Source of the DNA: Sipunculus nudus
Lineage: Eukaryota > Annelida > Sipuncula > Golfingiida > Sipunculidae
Length of the DNA: 64,000 bases
Direction: 5' to 3'
Assembly: GCA_026874595.1 (NCBI GenBank)
Contig: CM049318.1
Span: forward strand, 16,232,241 to 16,296,240
The notes under the pieces were generated by a model. That model worked only from the letters and a program-made list of their open reading frames with translations, had not been told where the DNA came from and made no database searches. The position numbers were made by a program, and so were the translations under genes. The first letter of the stretch is position 1. Each line of letters starts with the position of its first letter. Positions 37,623-48,699 of the stretch are shown in pieces.

Positions 37623-40600
37623 GTAAGATATTATTGACAATAGACCATTTAATCTATAAACAAACTGGCTACCCATAGTGTTTAAGATGTTTTGTTAGGA
37701 AGTACCCTGAGTCACTGTAATGATTCCATTTAATCCTTTCAGTTACCCATAGCACTACAGTACAGTGATATTCTTGGGATTGAGTCTTATTGATTTTACT
37801 TTATGGTTTTATGATATATTTTGGTGTAGAGGGCATTTCCATTTTCTAAAGCATGGTTATATAACATTTTAAGTCAGAATATAAGCCTGAGATATACTGG
37901 TATGTGATCTTACATGTGAGCCATATCATTTCCTAGCTGCAGTTTTGCCATATTGCTTAACATTTTCAATTACCCTACGCCTCAGCAGAGCTATTTTTTT
38001 GCGTCGCAATGTCTCAGAGTCACTTCTTATTGTAGTACCAGGTGTGTCTTAAGGGTCTCCAGAGCTGGTCAGAATCCGTCAACATTTGAGTTATTTTTGG
38101 ATTTTTATGATTTTTTTAATGCAAAGAGTTCACATTTAATATGTGACACTATTTCTCAAAATGTTTAACTGGGATCTACTTCAAATTATATTGGCGGGTG
38201 CATCTTACTAGTCTCCATAGCTCATAAGGTTTTGTTCACACTTGTTTCTTTTTTGCATTATTTTATCAGTTTTTTTATTATTTTTCATGATATTTGAAAT
38301 CCTTTACATTTCATGTACAATGCAAAATTTAAAAAAAAACTCTCAAATACATGATTCCTTAAGATGACGGGCATATATTAAAGATCTCCTTACCTGAACA
38401 GGTTAAGGTCATAGATTGATGGATTGTGGGGTTTATTATGAATTTTTATTTTTTATGTCAAACATTTATATGCAATGCAGTTTTTTAAAGTTGTTACTCT
38501 AATCCGTTTCTAAATAACAAGACGATATACTTTATTGTTACCCTCACTTGATTAGGTTAAGGTGCATTCTTTGTTTATTTGGTGATTTATATTTACTTGT
38601 CATGTTTCAGGTTCGATTACATGATAAATTACCCATTTCTCACACGTCATTTTCCGTATCGTATTGGCAGCAGATTATGTTCTCTGATTAAGGCTGCACG
38701 GTGTGGGTCCTTATTGTTTTGGGTCAGTTCTGTGAGGCTGTGTTTATGTGTCGATGTGTATACGCATTTCTTACAATACCGTTTTGCAGCCAATCCATCC
38801 CAGTAGACATTTTCTAGTTTTATATCCTTCAGCCTTAATTTTTGTGATAGATTGGCTATTCAACTTTAGGGAGAAGAAACCAATCCATTTTAGGACTTTG
38901 CTAGTCTATTAAGCTTTAAGGATTAAGGTTAAGGGTTAGTGTTAGGGTTTAGGGTTCAGGGTAAGGTCAGGGTGGTTTTAAGGGTTTAAGGTTGGGTTAA
39001 GGGTTGATTGAGCGTGTAGGGAGCTCCCCTCGCGCCTCCAAAAGTCAACCGATGAGGTTGAGTCCGATACAGTCAAGCCATGCTCTCTCAGATCGAGGGA
39101 GATCGCCTGCCCGGAAGAGATAGCCCTAGTGAGCAACCGTGCACCTACAGATCCATGGTAAGGTTAGGTTTAGCGTTAAGTTTCGGGTTTCGGGTTAGGG
39201 ATTAGTGTTAGGGTTAGGTCAGATAGGTTAGGTTAGGGTATAGGGTCGATCGTACGTTCCTGAAGCACCCCAGCGCCTCCAGGGGTCAACCGAGGAGGGA
39301 TTATCGTCAGCGTTAAATCAGAAAAGGTTAAGGTTTGTCTAAGGTTAAGGTTTGGGATTGATCGTGGGTTCCTTGAGCTCCCCCGCGCCTCCAGGAGTCA
39401 ACCGAGAAGGTCGATTCCGGTCATTTCCAGCCATGCTTGCTCAGCCCGAGTGAGATCGATGTTTTGGTTAGGTAAGAGTTAGGGTTTCTTGTTTTATATG
39501 CTTCAACCTTAATTTTGGTGAAATAGGGGTCTAAGAAACCAGTCCGTTTTAGGAATTTACTATTCTATTAAGCTTTTAGGATAAGAGTTTATACTTAGTG
39601 TCAGGGTTTAGGGTACAGGGTGAGGATACGGTTTCGGGTTAGGTTCTAGGGTTAGGGTTAAGTGTTGATCGACCGTGTTGGGAGCTCCCCTCGCGCTTCC
39701 AGAATTTAACAGAGGAGGTCGAGTCCGGTCCTGTTCAGCCTGCTCTCTCAGTTCTAGGGAGATCGCTAGCCCGGAAGAGAAAGGTCCGAGTGAGAAACAG
39801 CACACTTACAGATCCATGTTTAAGTTAGGGTCGGGGTTTTAGGTAAGAGGTATCAGGTTAGGTTAGGGTTAAATTAGGGTTAGGGTTTATGGTCGATCGT
39901 GCGTTCCCGGTGCTCCCCCGCGCCTCCAGCTATCTACCGAGGAGGTCGAGTCCGGTCCCGTCTAGCCATGCTCTCTCAGACCGAGGGAGCTCGCCGGCAC
40001 GGAAACGGATGGCCTTAATGAGAAACCGTGCACAGATCCATGGTTAGGTTAGGTTTAGCGTTAAGGTTTCGGGTTTAGGGTTACAGAATAGGGTTAGGCT
40101 AAGGTCAGATAAGGTTACTGTAGGATTAGGGTCAGGGTATAGGGTCGTCCGTACGTTCCTGACGCTCCCCCGTGCCTCCAGGGGTCAACCGAGGAGGTCC
40201 AGTCCGGTTTAGTCCAGCCATGCTCTCTCAGATCGAGGGAAATCGCCGGCTGGTAAGAGGAGGGACCCAGTGAGCAAACGTACACCCACATATCCATGGC
40301 AAGGTTGATATGGGGTTAGGGTTTAGGGTTAGGGATTATCGTCAGGGATAGATCAGGTAAGGTTAAGGTTTGTCTAGTGTTAAGGTTTAGGATCGATCGT
40401 GGGTTCCTTGAGCTCCCCCGCGCCTCCAAGTGTCAACCGAGGAGGTCGATTCCGGTCATTTCCAGCCATGCTTGCTCAGCCCGAGTGAGATCTATGTTTT
40501 GGTTAGGTAAGAGTTAGGGTTTCTTGTTTTATATGCTTCAACCTTCATTTTGGTGAAATAGGGGTCTAAGAAACCAGTCCGTTTTAGGAATTTACTATTC

Positions 40601-43600
40601 TATTAAGCTTTTAGGATAAGAGTTTATGGTGGGTGTTAGGGATTAGGGTACAGGGTGAGGTTACGGTTTCGGGATAGGGTCTAGGGTTAGGGTTAAGTGT
40701 TGATCGACCGTGTTGGGAGCTCCCCTCGCGCTTCCAGAATTTAACAGAGGAGGTCGAGTCCGGTCCTGTTCAGCCATGCTGTCTCACATCTAGGGAGATC
40801 GCTAGCCCGGAAGAGAAAGGGTCGAGTGAGCAACAGCACACTTACAGATCCATGTTTAACTTAGGGTTAGGGTTTTAGGTCAGAGTTATGTCAGGTAAGG
40901 TTAGGGTTAAATTAGGGTTAGGGTTTATGGTAGATCGTGCTTTCCCGCAGCTCCCCCGCGCCTCCAGCTATCTACCGAGGAGGTTACGACCGTGTTGGGA
41001 GCTCCCCTCGCGCTTCCAGAATTTAACAGAGGAGGTCGAGTCCGGTCCTGTTCAGCCATGCTCTCTCAGATCTTGGGGAGATCGCTGGCTCGGAAGAGGA
41101 CGTCCCCAGTAGGCAACCGTAGACCATCAGATCCATGGTAAGGTTGATTTAGGGTTAGTGTTTAAGGTTAGGGTTTACCGTTAGGATTAGGTCAGGTAAG
41201 GTTAAAGTTAGGCTAGTTTTAGAGGTTAGGGTCGATCGTGGGTCCCCTGAGTACCCCCCGCGTCTCCAGGAGTCAACCTAGGAGGTCTTGTCCGGCCCAG
41301 TCAAGCCAAGCTCTCTAAGAATGAGGGAGATCGACGGCCCGTAATAGAAAGGTCCGAGTGGGCAACAGTACACCTACAGATCCATGTTTAAGTTAGGGTT
41401 AGGGTTTTTGGTCATGTTAGGGTCAGGGTTAAGTTCGGGTTAGGGGTTATGTTCGATTGTGCGTTCCCGGAGTTCCCCCGCGCCTCCAGGAATCAGCCGA
41501 GTAGGTCGATTCCATTCATTTCCAGCCATGCTTGCTCAGCCCGAGGGAGATCCAATTTTGTTTAGGTAAGATTAGGATTTCTAGTTTTATATGCTTCGGC
41601 CTTAATTTTGGTGAAATAGGGGCTAAAATACCAGTCCGTTTTAGAACTTTTCTTGTCTAAAAAGCTTTTAGTATTAGGGTTTCGGGTTAGTGTTAGGGTT
41701 AAGGGTTAGGTTACGGTTTCGAGGTTAGGGTTAAGGGTTGTTCGACCGTGTTGGGAGCTCCCCTCGCGCCTACAGAAGTCATTCGAGGAGGTCGGAGTCC
41801 GGTCCAATACAACCAAGCTCTCTCAGATCTAGGGAGATCGCCGGCCCGGAAGAGGAGGGCCAAAGTGAACAACCGTACACCTACAGATCCATGGTAAGGT
41901 TAGGGTTCGGGTTAGGGTTAAGGTTTCCGGTTACGGGTTACAGTTTGAGTTCGGGTTCGGGGTCTTAGGGTATGGGGTCGATCGTGTGTACCCGGATCTC
42001 CCCCGCGCCTCCAGGTATCAACCGAGGAGGTCGAGTCCGGTCCGGAATTCGGGGGCCTTAGTGAGCAACCCTACATCTGCAGATCCTTTGCGGCAGGGGA
42101 CGCTTCGCATCGTGCTCATGGTGCATGTGGGGGGGGGGGGGGGGGCGGGGGGAGGCTGCTTCTCCCACATAAAGTAAGGCGTTGTTAGACGACACCTTGA
42201 GAGACAGAGCCACCCTTGTGTCTCCAGGGACCAACAACGAGGGATGAGCCATCATCTACCGTGGACAGTCTGTCCTCACTCCGTTCAGAATTTTTTTTTT
42301 TCATGGAAGCTTATGGTCAAGTACCCAAATAAATGGAGCGTTATAATCTACCAACACTTCATACCTAACAAACCAAACATTTATCATACTTGCAGATGTA
42401 ATGGAAGAAGAAAGTGCCGAAGAGGATTCAGACGAGGAAAGCATGTCAGATGGTGATATACCAACAGGTTATACTTTCTATTATTGATAATCATTCTGCT
42501 CTTGTGATTGTTTGAGCATGAAAATGTATTCACTGCGGACTTTTTTTCTCTAACCCTTCATATATATATTCTTTCTTTAAGGATGTAACTATATTCAAAT
42601 TAGATCTGGCCATGGCAAATTTTTTTTTTTTTTTTGCTCCGCGGACAGTTAGTCATCCGAGCTATAGTTGCGGTCCTATGTCGTTCGTCCGGCTCTCCGT
42701 TAACAGGGTTCGTTTTGAAACAGATAGACATGTAGTTATTTCTGTGTCCAAGTCAGCAGAGAGTCTTGTCCCATGAGCTAATGGTTTCATATTTTTTTAT
42801 TTAAATAATAATTGATTTTAAAACTGCCCAAAATCTCCGTAGACGAAAAATGAATTTAAAGTTTGTAATATAATTGTTTTTTCATTATATAATTTTCCTT
42901 TTTATTTGTATTTTCATTTTATACATTTGATTTTTCTGTATGCTCTATTGATAATTTGAGGTGTCTCAGAAAAGGCTGCATTAGCTGCGGTGCTCAATAC
43001 ATATTTTAGTTCTGCCTTAAGATGTTCAAGCACTGTTTTGAACTTTTTTACAGGCGTAACAAGAAAAAAGGACGAAGACCTTCAAGGGCATGTTCATGCT
43101 CAGCATCATGAGCGAAAGACTGGTGTGTATAACTTGTTCATGGAAATGCATGTGAAATCTAAATGTTTAATTATAAAGAGGGGGTTGCTGTTGCCGCTTC
43201 TAATGTCCTACATTAATCATTGTCCAAGTTACACAGAAATATACATCAATAGACATGCGTTTGGCCTGAGACCACTGAGCAACTTGTGAGGAAGACCAAC
43301 TGCATCTACAGTCCGATGCTTAGCATGGCACAAATTCTTACCATTAGAACTGGGACATTCAATGTTTTCATGCAGTAAGATTTTGGTACATTATACTTGT
43401 AAACCTGTAATTTTATGGTCAGTATTCGTGTGCTATGGTCTTTAATAATGCGTCAAATTCAGCTTTTCCCAAGAGCCCCCCTTTTTTTCTATGCAGACAT
43501 TTGCAGATGTTAGGTATTAAGATTTCCGTTCCATTACTTGCACACATTGAAATGCAGGACACTTGAACTGGATCTGTAATTACAGTACAATCAAACACTA

Positions 43601-45470
43601 ATTATTGACTTTATTCAAGGACAACAATACTGAAATAAATTAACCAAAAGAATTTGATATTTATTCAGGATTCCTGTTTGGTCAGCTAGTTTTTTTCTAA
43701 TGATGTAATTATTTTTTAGCATCAGCAAAAAAATACCCTGGTCATCGGAAGAGAAAACAGCAGTGAAGGCAGGGTTGTATAAATTCTTCAACTTGCAAAA
43801 GGTGCCAGGGAAACGTGACTGTGAAACATGTATAAAGAATTCTGGTGGCATCCTGGCAAGTCGCACCTGGAAGGATGTAAAGAATTATGTACATAACAGT
43901 ACATACAAGACTGTAAGTGCACTCACATTTTATGTATTTTATTGTTGAAGTTTTTCTTAAGTTTAAAGCTTGAATAAGGTTTTTCAAGGATATTCTGGAT
44001 TTATGAAAAATTTTATGATGTGAGAAAACAGAGTCTTAATCCCTATTCTTCTGTTATGACTTGCCCTCTTTCCAGCTCTTTATCTTTCCAAAAGCTGAAT
44101 ACATGTGTTAGCAGAAATGCCAACAACTTTGATTTGGTTGAAGTCATTCCAATATTTCCATTGTGCTATTACTAAGAGAATTTTTTTTCTGATTGTAATT
44201 TTTTGGTTTAGAACATGTAGGAAAATGTATTGTATCCATATGTCGATTAAAGATGTTCTCTTTCCTATGATAAACTCTAAAATACTGAAAAATTAATAAA
44301 AAGAATGCTTTAAAATATTTTTGTTGCCCTACCTACCCTAATGTTTTTAGCCATGCAATCGGAAACAATGAATTTTTTTTTTTGCCTGATTTCATATTTT
44401 TTTTCTCTACTGACTGTAAATCAACTGAGCTATACGGTTCACTCTCTGTCATTAGTCAATCCAGCGGTGAGCCATCCTGTCATCCGTTAAACGGGGCACA
44501 AATCATATCCGTAGGAATCAAAACTTTCTAATTTACATCCAGGGATATGATGAAAAAATCTCCTTGGTGATTAAGGTTACCTTGATCTATATTATGTAAT
44601 TGCCCATGTTTGTGGAACCTAGAATAAAATAAAAATTAACCAATGTTTAATAGTTAATGGATGGATTCTGAAATTCATTCCTGAAGACTGGTGGCACCAA
44701 TTGTTAATTTTACCTCCGCCAAGCCTAGCGGCGGGGGATATATTTTTGGGAGCGCATGTTTGTCAGTTCGCGGGATAACACAAAAAAATTCTCAACGGAG
44801 TTTGATGAAATGTTCAAGATAGCTCGGCAATGATACAAGGAACAATTGAATAAATATTGGATGCACATATGCGTAAATAAGCCTAGAATGCGCTCTAGTG
44901 TTTTATATGGGGAGGGGGTTACTATTGCATATTTGCCTACATAGGGACGTAGCAAGTGACGTTATGGCCATATGTGGAGTGCGAGTCGTGACTTCACAGA
45001 GGACAATGACGTCACTCTACGTGTACGTAGGGTCTACTGTTTCCTTGAAAGATAAGAACTGCCTTTAAAATTTTAATATTGGTATACAAGAATCAATGAA
45101 AAATATTTTTGCAGGTAAGTCTGCATTTCTTATGCATATAACTGGTACACTATTTTATCCCAACAGTATTTATGGTTATTTCATTACAAATGGAATTCCT
45201 CATGTCTTATGAATAAACGGTACACATAAATTCCTCCTCTTATGAGTAGCGCCTTTTCACGTTCAGTGGTAGCAAGGGCAGTTAGATATTCAAACGTAAA
45301 ACAAAACAGTTTCGTTCAAGTTCTCAAGCTTCGCCTAGGCTTCGACGGCAAATTTAAGTAATACGCATTTCATATCCCGGATCCGCACATGAGGAATCTC
45401 ATCTTCTTTATACGTGTGCCTGTGTCGATTTTATACGCATTTCGAACATAGGATATTTTAGCATTAGTCA

Positions 45471-45509
<39 letters not shown>

Positions 45510-46673
45510 ACTTAAACTGCTTATTCCCTCCGGCAAGCGGCAGGAGTTATGTTTTTTTGCGGGCCTCAATTTTTTTTTTGGGGGGGGGGGGGGCTATTAG
45601 TAACAAAAGTCAAACAGTCATTATCTGATTTTGATGAAATCTTCAGGATACCTCGGCAATGATAGAAGGAACAATTGATTAAATTTTTATACGGATAACA
45701 TCTTTTAAAGGTTTCAAATGGGGGTAATGGGCTGCCTTGGCAGAGGTCTGCCCTCTCTCTCAGTGCTTTTCTGGTTCTGTTTGTAACACGTTTTTTCTGT
45801 ACTTTTGAGATAGTCTTATTACAGATATCATATTAGTTTTCAGCTTTCAGCTATTGCTCAGCTGACTGCAACCTTTTTCGGCCAATTATTCCCACTATTC
45901 CGTCTTTACAGTGCTGCATGTGAGCTTATAGGTAAAAATAAAAAAATGGACAAATTTCTTTCATATTATTATGCATATACGTAAATATAGGTTATGGTAT
46001 GAGGTATATCTAAATTTAAATCATGTCTTCTCCAAGGAGAGTGGCCTTGACTTTGAATATTTCCCATATTTCGTGAAACAAATTGTTTCTAAAGTTGACC
46101 TGCAAGGTCAAAATATGCTGATATATAGGATACTTTTTAATTATTATTGACCTTAAGCCTGGTCCGTATACGCTTCTGAAGATGAGGGCCTTTACTTGAA
46201 GAAGGGGGCGGGGGCGGGCGGAGTTAATCGTCTGGGGATAATAGGACACCTGTGGTGCCAAGAAATTTCTAGTTTATCTTGACTTTTGTATAATTACCTC
46301 ATACCCATATTAGGTGCGGTGTTTATCCTATGAATGTGTTGCAGTTTTAATATTTCACAGCTTTTTTAATCGGTAAGTCCTTTTCTCCTCCTCGCTTTTG
46401 AAGGCAAATGGTATTGGAAGGTTGGATATCTTTGCATGAATGAGGAATTTTATAGAAATCTAAAATATCATATACTTGATAATAATATGTATTGGCCTTA
46501 CATTAGATCATGGGTGAAGTACATATATAGGTATGAATCATGAAAGTTTATATGGAAGCAGATATTTTGTAAACAGTTCTTTTTCATGATTTGTATAATT
46601 TTTGACAACACAATAAATGAAAGTTTTCTTTGAATTTCAGAGACGAACCTCGAGGAAAACTGAAAGCCTGTAG
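35935..46673 (+). CDS. Zinc-finger/tyrosine recombinase gene, Crypton-like, five visible exons
   Basis: The model joins exons 35935-37622, 42396-42467, 43054-43122, 43720-43912 and 46641-46673, ending at TAG 46671-46673. Splice sites are canonical and phases agree (1, 1, then 0 before the last exon), except that the fourth exon is read one base out of phase. The product would be about 680 residues in order: two CCHH/CCHC zinc fingers, a tyrosine-recombinase catalytic core, an acidic linker, a SANT/Myb-like domain and a short basic tail. This architecture resembles recombinase genes related to Crypton transposons, which cut and rejoin DNA through a catalytic tyrosine. The introns suggest a resident or domesticated gene rather than a fresh mobile copy. 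One-base frame breaks near 37330 and in the A7 run at 43726-43732 mean it is a pseudogene or carries sequence errors. The 5' exons are not identified, because the first visible exon opens with an intron acceptor. Confidence 0.75.
37325..37345 (+). other. One-base frameshift in the recombinase core
   Basis: The upstream frame runs through LFATC and stops at TAA 37344-37346. The conserved continuation PLRGNDCLNQFAHECG is in the frame that needs one extra base, most simply one more C in the TTCCT run near 37330. The 37403 segment is offset by two bases modulo three from the 35991 frame, which agrees with a single deletion. It could be a real inactivating mutation or a homopolymer error. Confidence 0.8.
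37623..42395 (+). other. Intron of the recombinase gene, containing a TTAGGG-rich satellite
   Basis: Bounded by donor GTAAGA and acceptor CATACTTGCAG. The first 1.3 kb (to about 38900) is AT-rich with no recognisable feature. About 38930-42060 is a telomere-like satellite, and 42128-42143 is a poly-G run. Confidence 0.65.
38930..42060 (+). repeat. Interstitial TTAGGG-interspersed satellite, subtelomere-like
   Basis: Degenerate GGTTAGGGTT and GGGTTTAGGG runs alternate with a GC-rich core: GAGCTCCCCTCGCGCCTCC, then CAACCGAGGAGGTCGAGTCC, then CATGCTCTCTCAGATCGAGG, then CTACAGATCCATGGTAAGG. Cores start near 39020, 39270, 39382, 39690, 39910, 40168, 40412, 40721, 40950, 40998, 41250, 41478, 41756 and 41998. 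A separate AT-rich block containing TTTTATATGCTTC recurs near 38816, 39490, 40528 and 41580, giving a higher-order period of about 1.04 kb for the last three. The telomeric strand reads 5' to 3' rightward. The array is old and diverged. Confidence 0.88.
42396..42467 (+). CDS. Recombinase gene, acidic exon
   Basis: A 72-base exon between acceptor TTGCAG (to 42395) and donor GTTATA (42468). Joined in phase to the main exon it reads DVMEEESAEEDSDEESMSDG, an acidic linker. Its length is a multiple of three, and its phase agrees with both neighbours. Confidence 0.7.
42468..43053 (+). other. Intron, no further feature seen
   Basis: AT-rich sequence with T-runs near 42290 (upstream) and 42620-42635, ending at the pyrimidine-rich acceptor CTTTTTTACAG. 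Confidence 0.55.
43054..43122 (+). CDS. Recombinase gene, short basic/His-rich exon
   Basis: A 69-base exon after TTTTTTACAG and before GTGTGT. In the phase set by the previous exon it encodes VTRKKDEDLQGHVHAQHHER followed by KT, a charged linker between the acidic segment and the SANT-like domain. Support is splice-site quality and phase; no domain is expected here. Confidence 0.6.
43123..43719 (+). other. Intron, no further feature seen
   Basis: AT-rich sequence ending in ATTTTTTAG at 43719. A second possible acceptor, CATCAG, lies 6 bases downstream and keeps the same phase. Confidence 0.5.
43720..43912 (+). CDS. Recombinase gene, SANT/Myb-like exon
   Basis: The frame reads IPWSSEEKTAVKAGLYKFFN, then a segment VPGKRDCETC, then RTWKDVKNYVHN, and ends at donor GTAAGT (43913). 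The pattern W-S-x-E-E ... P-x-K-x-x-C-E-x-C ... R-x-W-K-D-V-K-x-x-V is the SANT/Myb-like C-terminal domain seen in proteins of this recombinase class. Entering from the previous exon in phase 1, the frame is one base off; one more A in the A7 run at 43726-43732 would restore it. So either a base is missing or the real splice differs. Confidence 0.72.
44711..44930 (+). repeat. Dispersed repeat copy with a CCTCCGCC/GGCGGGGG head
   Basis: It starts CCTCCGCCAAGCCTAGCGGCGGGGG, here split as CCTCCGCC and GGCGGGGG arms around a short loop, then GATGAAATGTTCAAGATAG and CTCGGCAATGATACAAGG. The same blocks recur in the copy at 45525. This is a family of short interspersed repeats with no coding capacity. 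Confidence 0.6.
45525..45790 (+). repeat. Second copy of the same dispersed repeat
   Basis: It starts CCCTCCGGCAAGCGGCAGG, then GATGAAATCTTCAGGATAC and CTCGGCAATGATAGAAGG, closely matching 44711-44930, and finishes near AGAGGTCTGCCCTCTCTCTC. It contains a G-run at about 45582-45592. Confidence 0.6.
46641..46673 (+). CDS. Recombinase gene, last exon (basic tail and stop)
   Basis: After the acceptor TTTGAATTTCAG the frame, phase 0 as required by the previous exon, reads RRTSRKTESL and stops at TAG. A short basic tail directly after the VHN segment is the expected end for this protein class. No clear poly(A) signal follows closely; AATAAA-like sequence occurs near 47395. Confidence 0.6.
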   Translation, partial: RRTSRKTESL

Positions 46674-47577
46674 AACTGATACGCTGTTTGGATTGGGGAG
46701 ATCCCCACCTGTATCACATACAGGTACTGATGCGCGTGGCTGAAATGTTTCAAGACCAGTCTTTATTCAACAGCATGATCAATCTCTCCCAAGGCCGGCA
46801 GTAGCCTCCAAAAGAGATGGTCCGTCTCTGTAACTCTCTCAAAGCGCGCACTACAGATAGTTTTGATACAGAGCTGTCAAGAAACATATAAGACATACAT
46901 ATATATTTCTGCATTCATTATAAAAGCTAAACCTAATCGGATGATCTAAAGTAGGTCACAATTACGTCAAAGTATGAAGCGACTTTCTATTTTTCCTGTG
47001 GTCTGATTGAACCACAGTTCTCGTGGAAATCCCGAAGTCTGACTCGACATACACACAGTTATCGACGATCTGCAAATCCTATTGCCAGACTCATATATAC
47101 ATGATTTGATAATCTCATCACAGAAACCAATTAAGAGCTAATTTGTGAGAGTACAGTAAGGCTTTACAAACATACTGAATAACAGTTGGATACTTGGTCG
47201 TCTGTTGACGATTAATATTCTTTGGCTCTGTCCGAAAATCAGGCCTCATACATCCTGATACCTATTGATCGAAATCCCTCTATCACTGCATGTATTTTAA
47301 GTTTAAGCTTAATTACCAATATTTAAAGTTACCACTTCATAACAGTGCTGGGTATTACAGGTATAACTGACAGACACAAATTCATTAAGCTTGTTAATAA
47401 AAATAACCCTTTTCAACAACCATTTGTCACGTGTTCCTTTAATTTAACCAATGTATCATATAAAAACAGAAGCCCAGAAACAAAAATACATCACTCAAAT
47501 GTGGGTATTTTCTGTTACATGCTTTCAATTGGGATCGGCTGAAATAGGACAATTCAGGATACCAAAGTGCAGGATAC
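46674..47577. other. Non-coding stretch, nothing recognised
   Basis: It would contain the 3' untranslated region of the recombinase gene and flanking sequence. No repeat family, RNA gene or long reading frame was seen. Confidence 0.5.
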
Positions 47578-48519
47578 CAGGGGCGTAGCCAGGATTGAGG
47601 TAGGGAAGGGGGCCATCATCAGTGGCGGATAAAGAAATTCGAAAACGGGCGGGGGGGGGGGGGATGTATGGGAAATATGAAAACGGTTATATATAGAAGT
47701 ATAAATTTTATTATTATTATTAGTATTATTATAATTTTTACTATACTTTATATATTTTAGTGTATGAAAATATATAATTTTTTTTTTATTTTCAATTATG
47801 AACCATGGTTTAATTGTTAGGGTTTCCCCCTCACAAATTGGGACATTTTTGAATATACAGAATGTAAAGAGGACATTTTGAGGCAATGTTCACAAAAAAT
47901 GAGGATTTCCTGTTCCTGAAAAACTGTTCCCTTATGTCTTTGCGTTATGTAGTCAAACTGTAGAGAGATTCAATAATAAATATTTATATTTCTTCAAAAT
48001 TAGGATATGAAATTTCAAACGAGTCAATGGCGCATAAGTGCAATCACGTTTGTAACTATCAAAATATTATCTTTTAAATGTAATGTTCGTGGTAAAATAA
48101 CTGATAAGCTGAATTATTATGTTAAACTTTGCATTTTACCGGGTTCCGTGGTCTCGACAGCGCACAGGACTACTAAGAGCTCAGCACAGATCGCGAGTTA
48201 GAGTACTTGTATCACAAGAGGAGCCGTAAGATTGTTCACGGTCGACCCCAACCAGGGCCCGGTGCTCGATCGATGTGCAGTTGTTCTGAAGTTGTTCATA
48301 AATATCCTTATACTCAACTAATAAAATTTAAAGTAATTGTTAAATGCAGATAACTTAAATAAAGTCTAATTGCTTTTTAATAATAAGAAATATGAAAAAA
48401 AAAAGATAATTTATCACGAAAATCGGAAATTAGATAAAATGAGAGATTTTGCAGCTCAACAGGGGCCGCGCGCCGAAGGATTCGCCACTGATTGCATATA
48501 TCCGCCACGGATTTAATGC

Positions 48520-48557
<38 letters not shown>

Positions 48558-48684
48558 TTTATATATTGTATTAGGTTAAGTGAAATTCCGAAAGGATGGC
48601 GAGTACAGGATGCGACCGGGGCGTGGGGGGGGGGGGGGGGGCCCTCACGGCCTCCCCCCCCCCCCTCTTGGCTACGCCCCTGAC
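47578..48684. mobile_element. hAT-like non-autonomous element with nested inner element
   Basis: The left end CAGGGGCGTAGCCAGG (47578) matches the right end TTGGCTACGCCCCTG (to 48684) as an inverted repeat with one mismatch. This terminus is of the CAG-starting hAT-like type. Inside, a second pair CAGTGGCGGAT (47621) and ATTCGCCACTG (to 48491) suggests an element within an element. Poly-G and poly-C runs sit next to the ends (47650-47662, 48627-48660), and a (TA)n tract lies at about 48522-48553. No 8 bp target duplication is recognisable, and there is no transposase. Confidence 0.55.
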
Positions 48685-48699
48685 TAAACAAGAGAAGCA

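Larger units (their letters stand above)
43913..46640 (+). other. Intron of the recombinase gene with dispersed repeats
   Basis: Bounded by donor GTAAGT and acceptor TTTGAATTTCAG. It holds two related repeats (44711-44930 and 45525-45790), a (TA)n tract at about 45473-45506 and a poly-G run near 45582. The rest is AT-rich with nothing recognised. Confidence 0.6.

Noticed and set aside
38930-42060. True chromosome end.
   Set aside because: The TTAGGG copies are degenerate, interspersed with other sequence, and flanked on both sides by gene exons.
48136-48330. Possible tRNA-derived SINE head (CCGTGGTCTCGACAGCGC ... CGCGAGTTAGAGTAC).
   Set aside because: The B-box match is weak, no cloverleaf could be drawn and no repeat copy was seen in the window.
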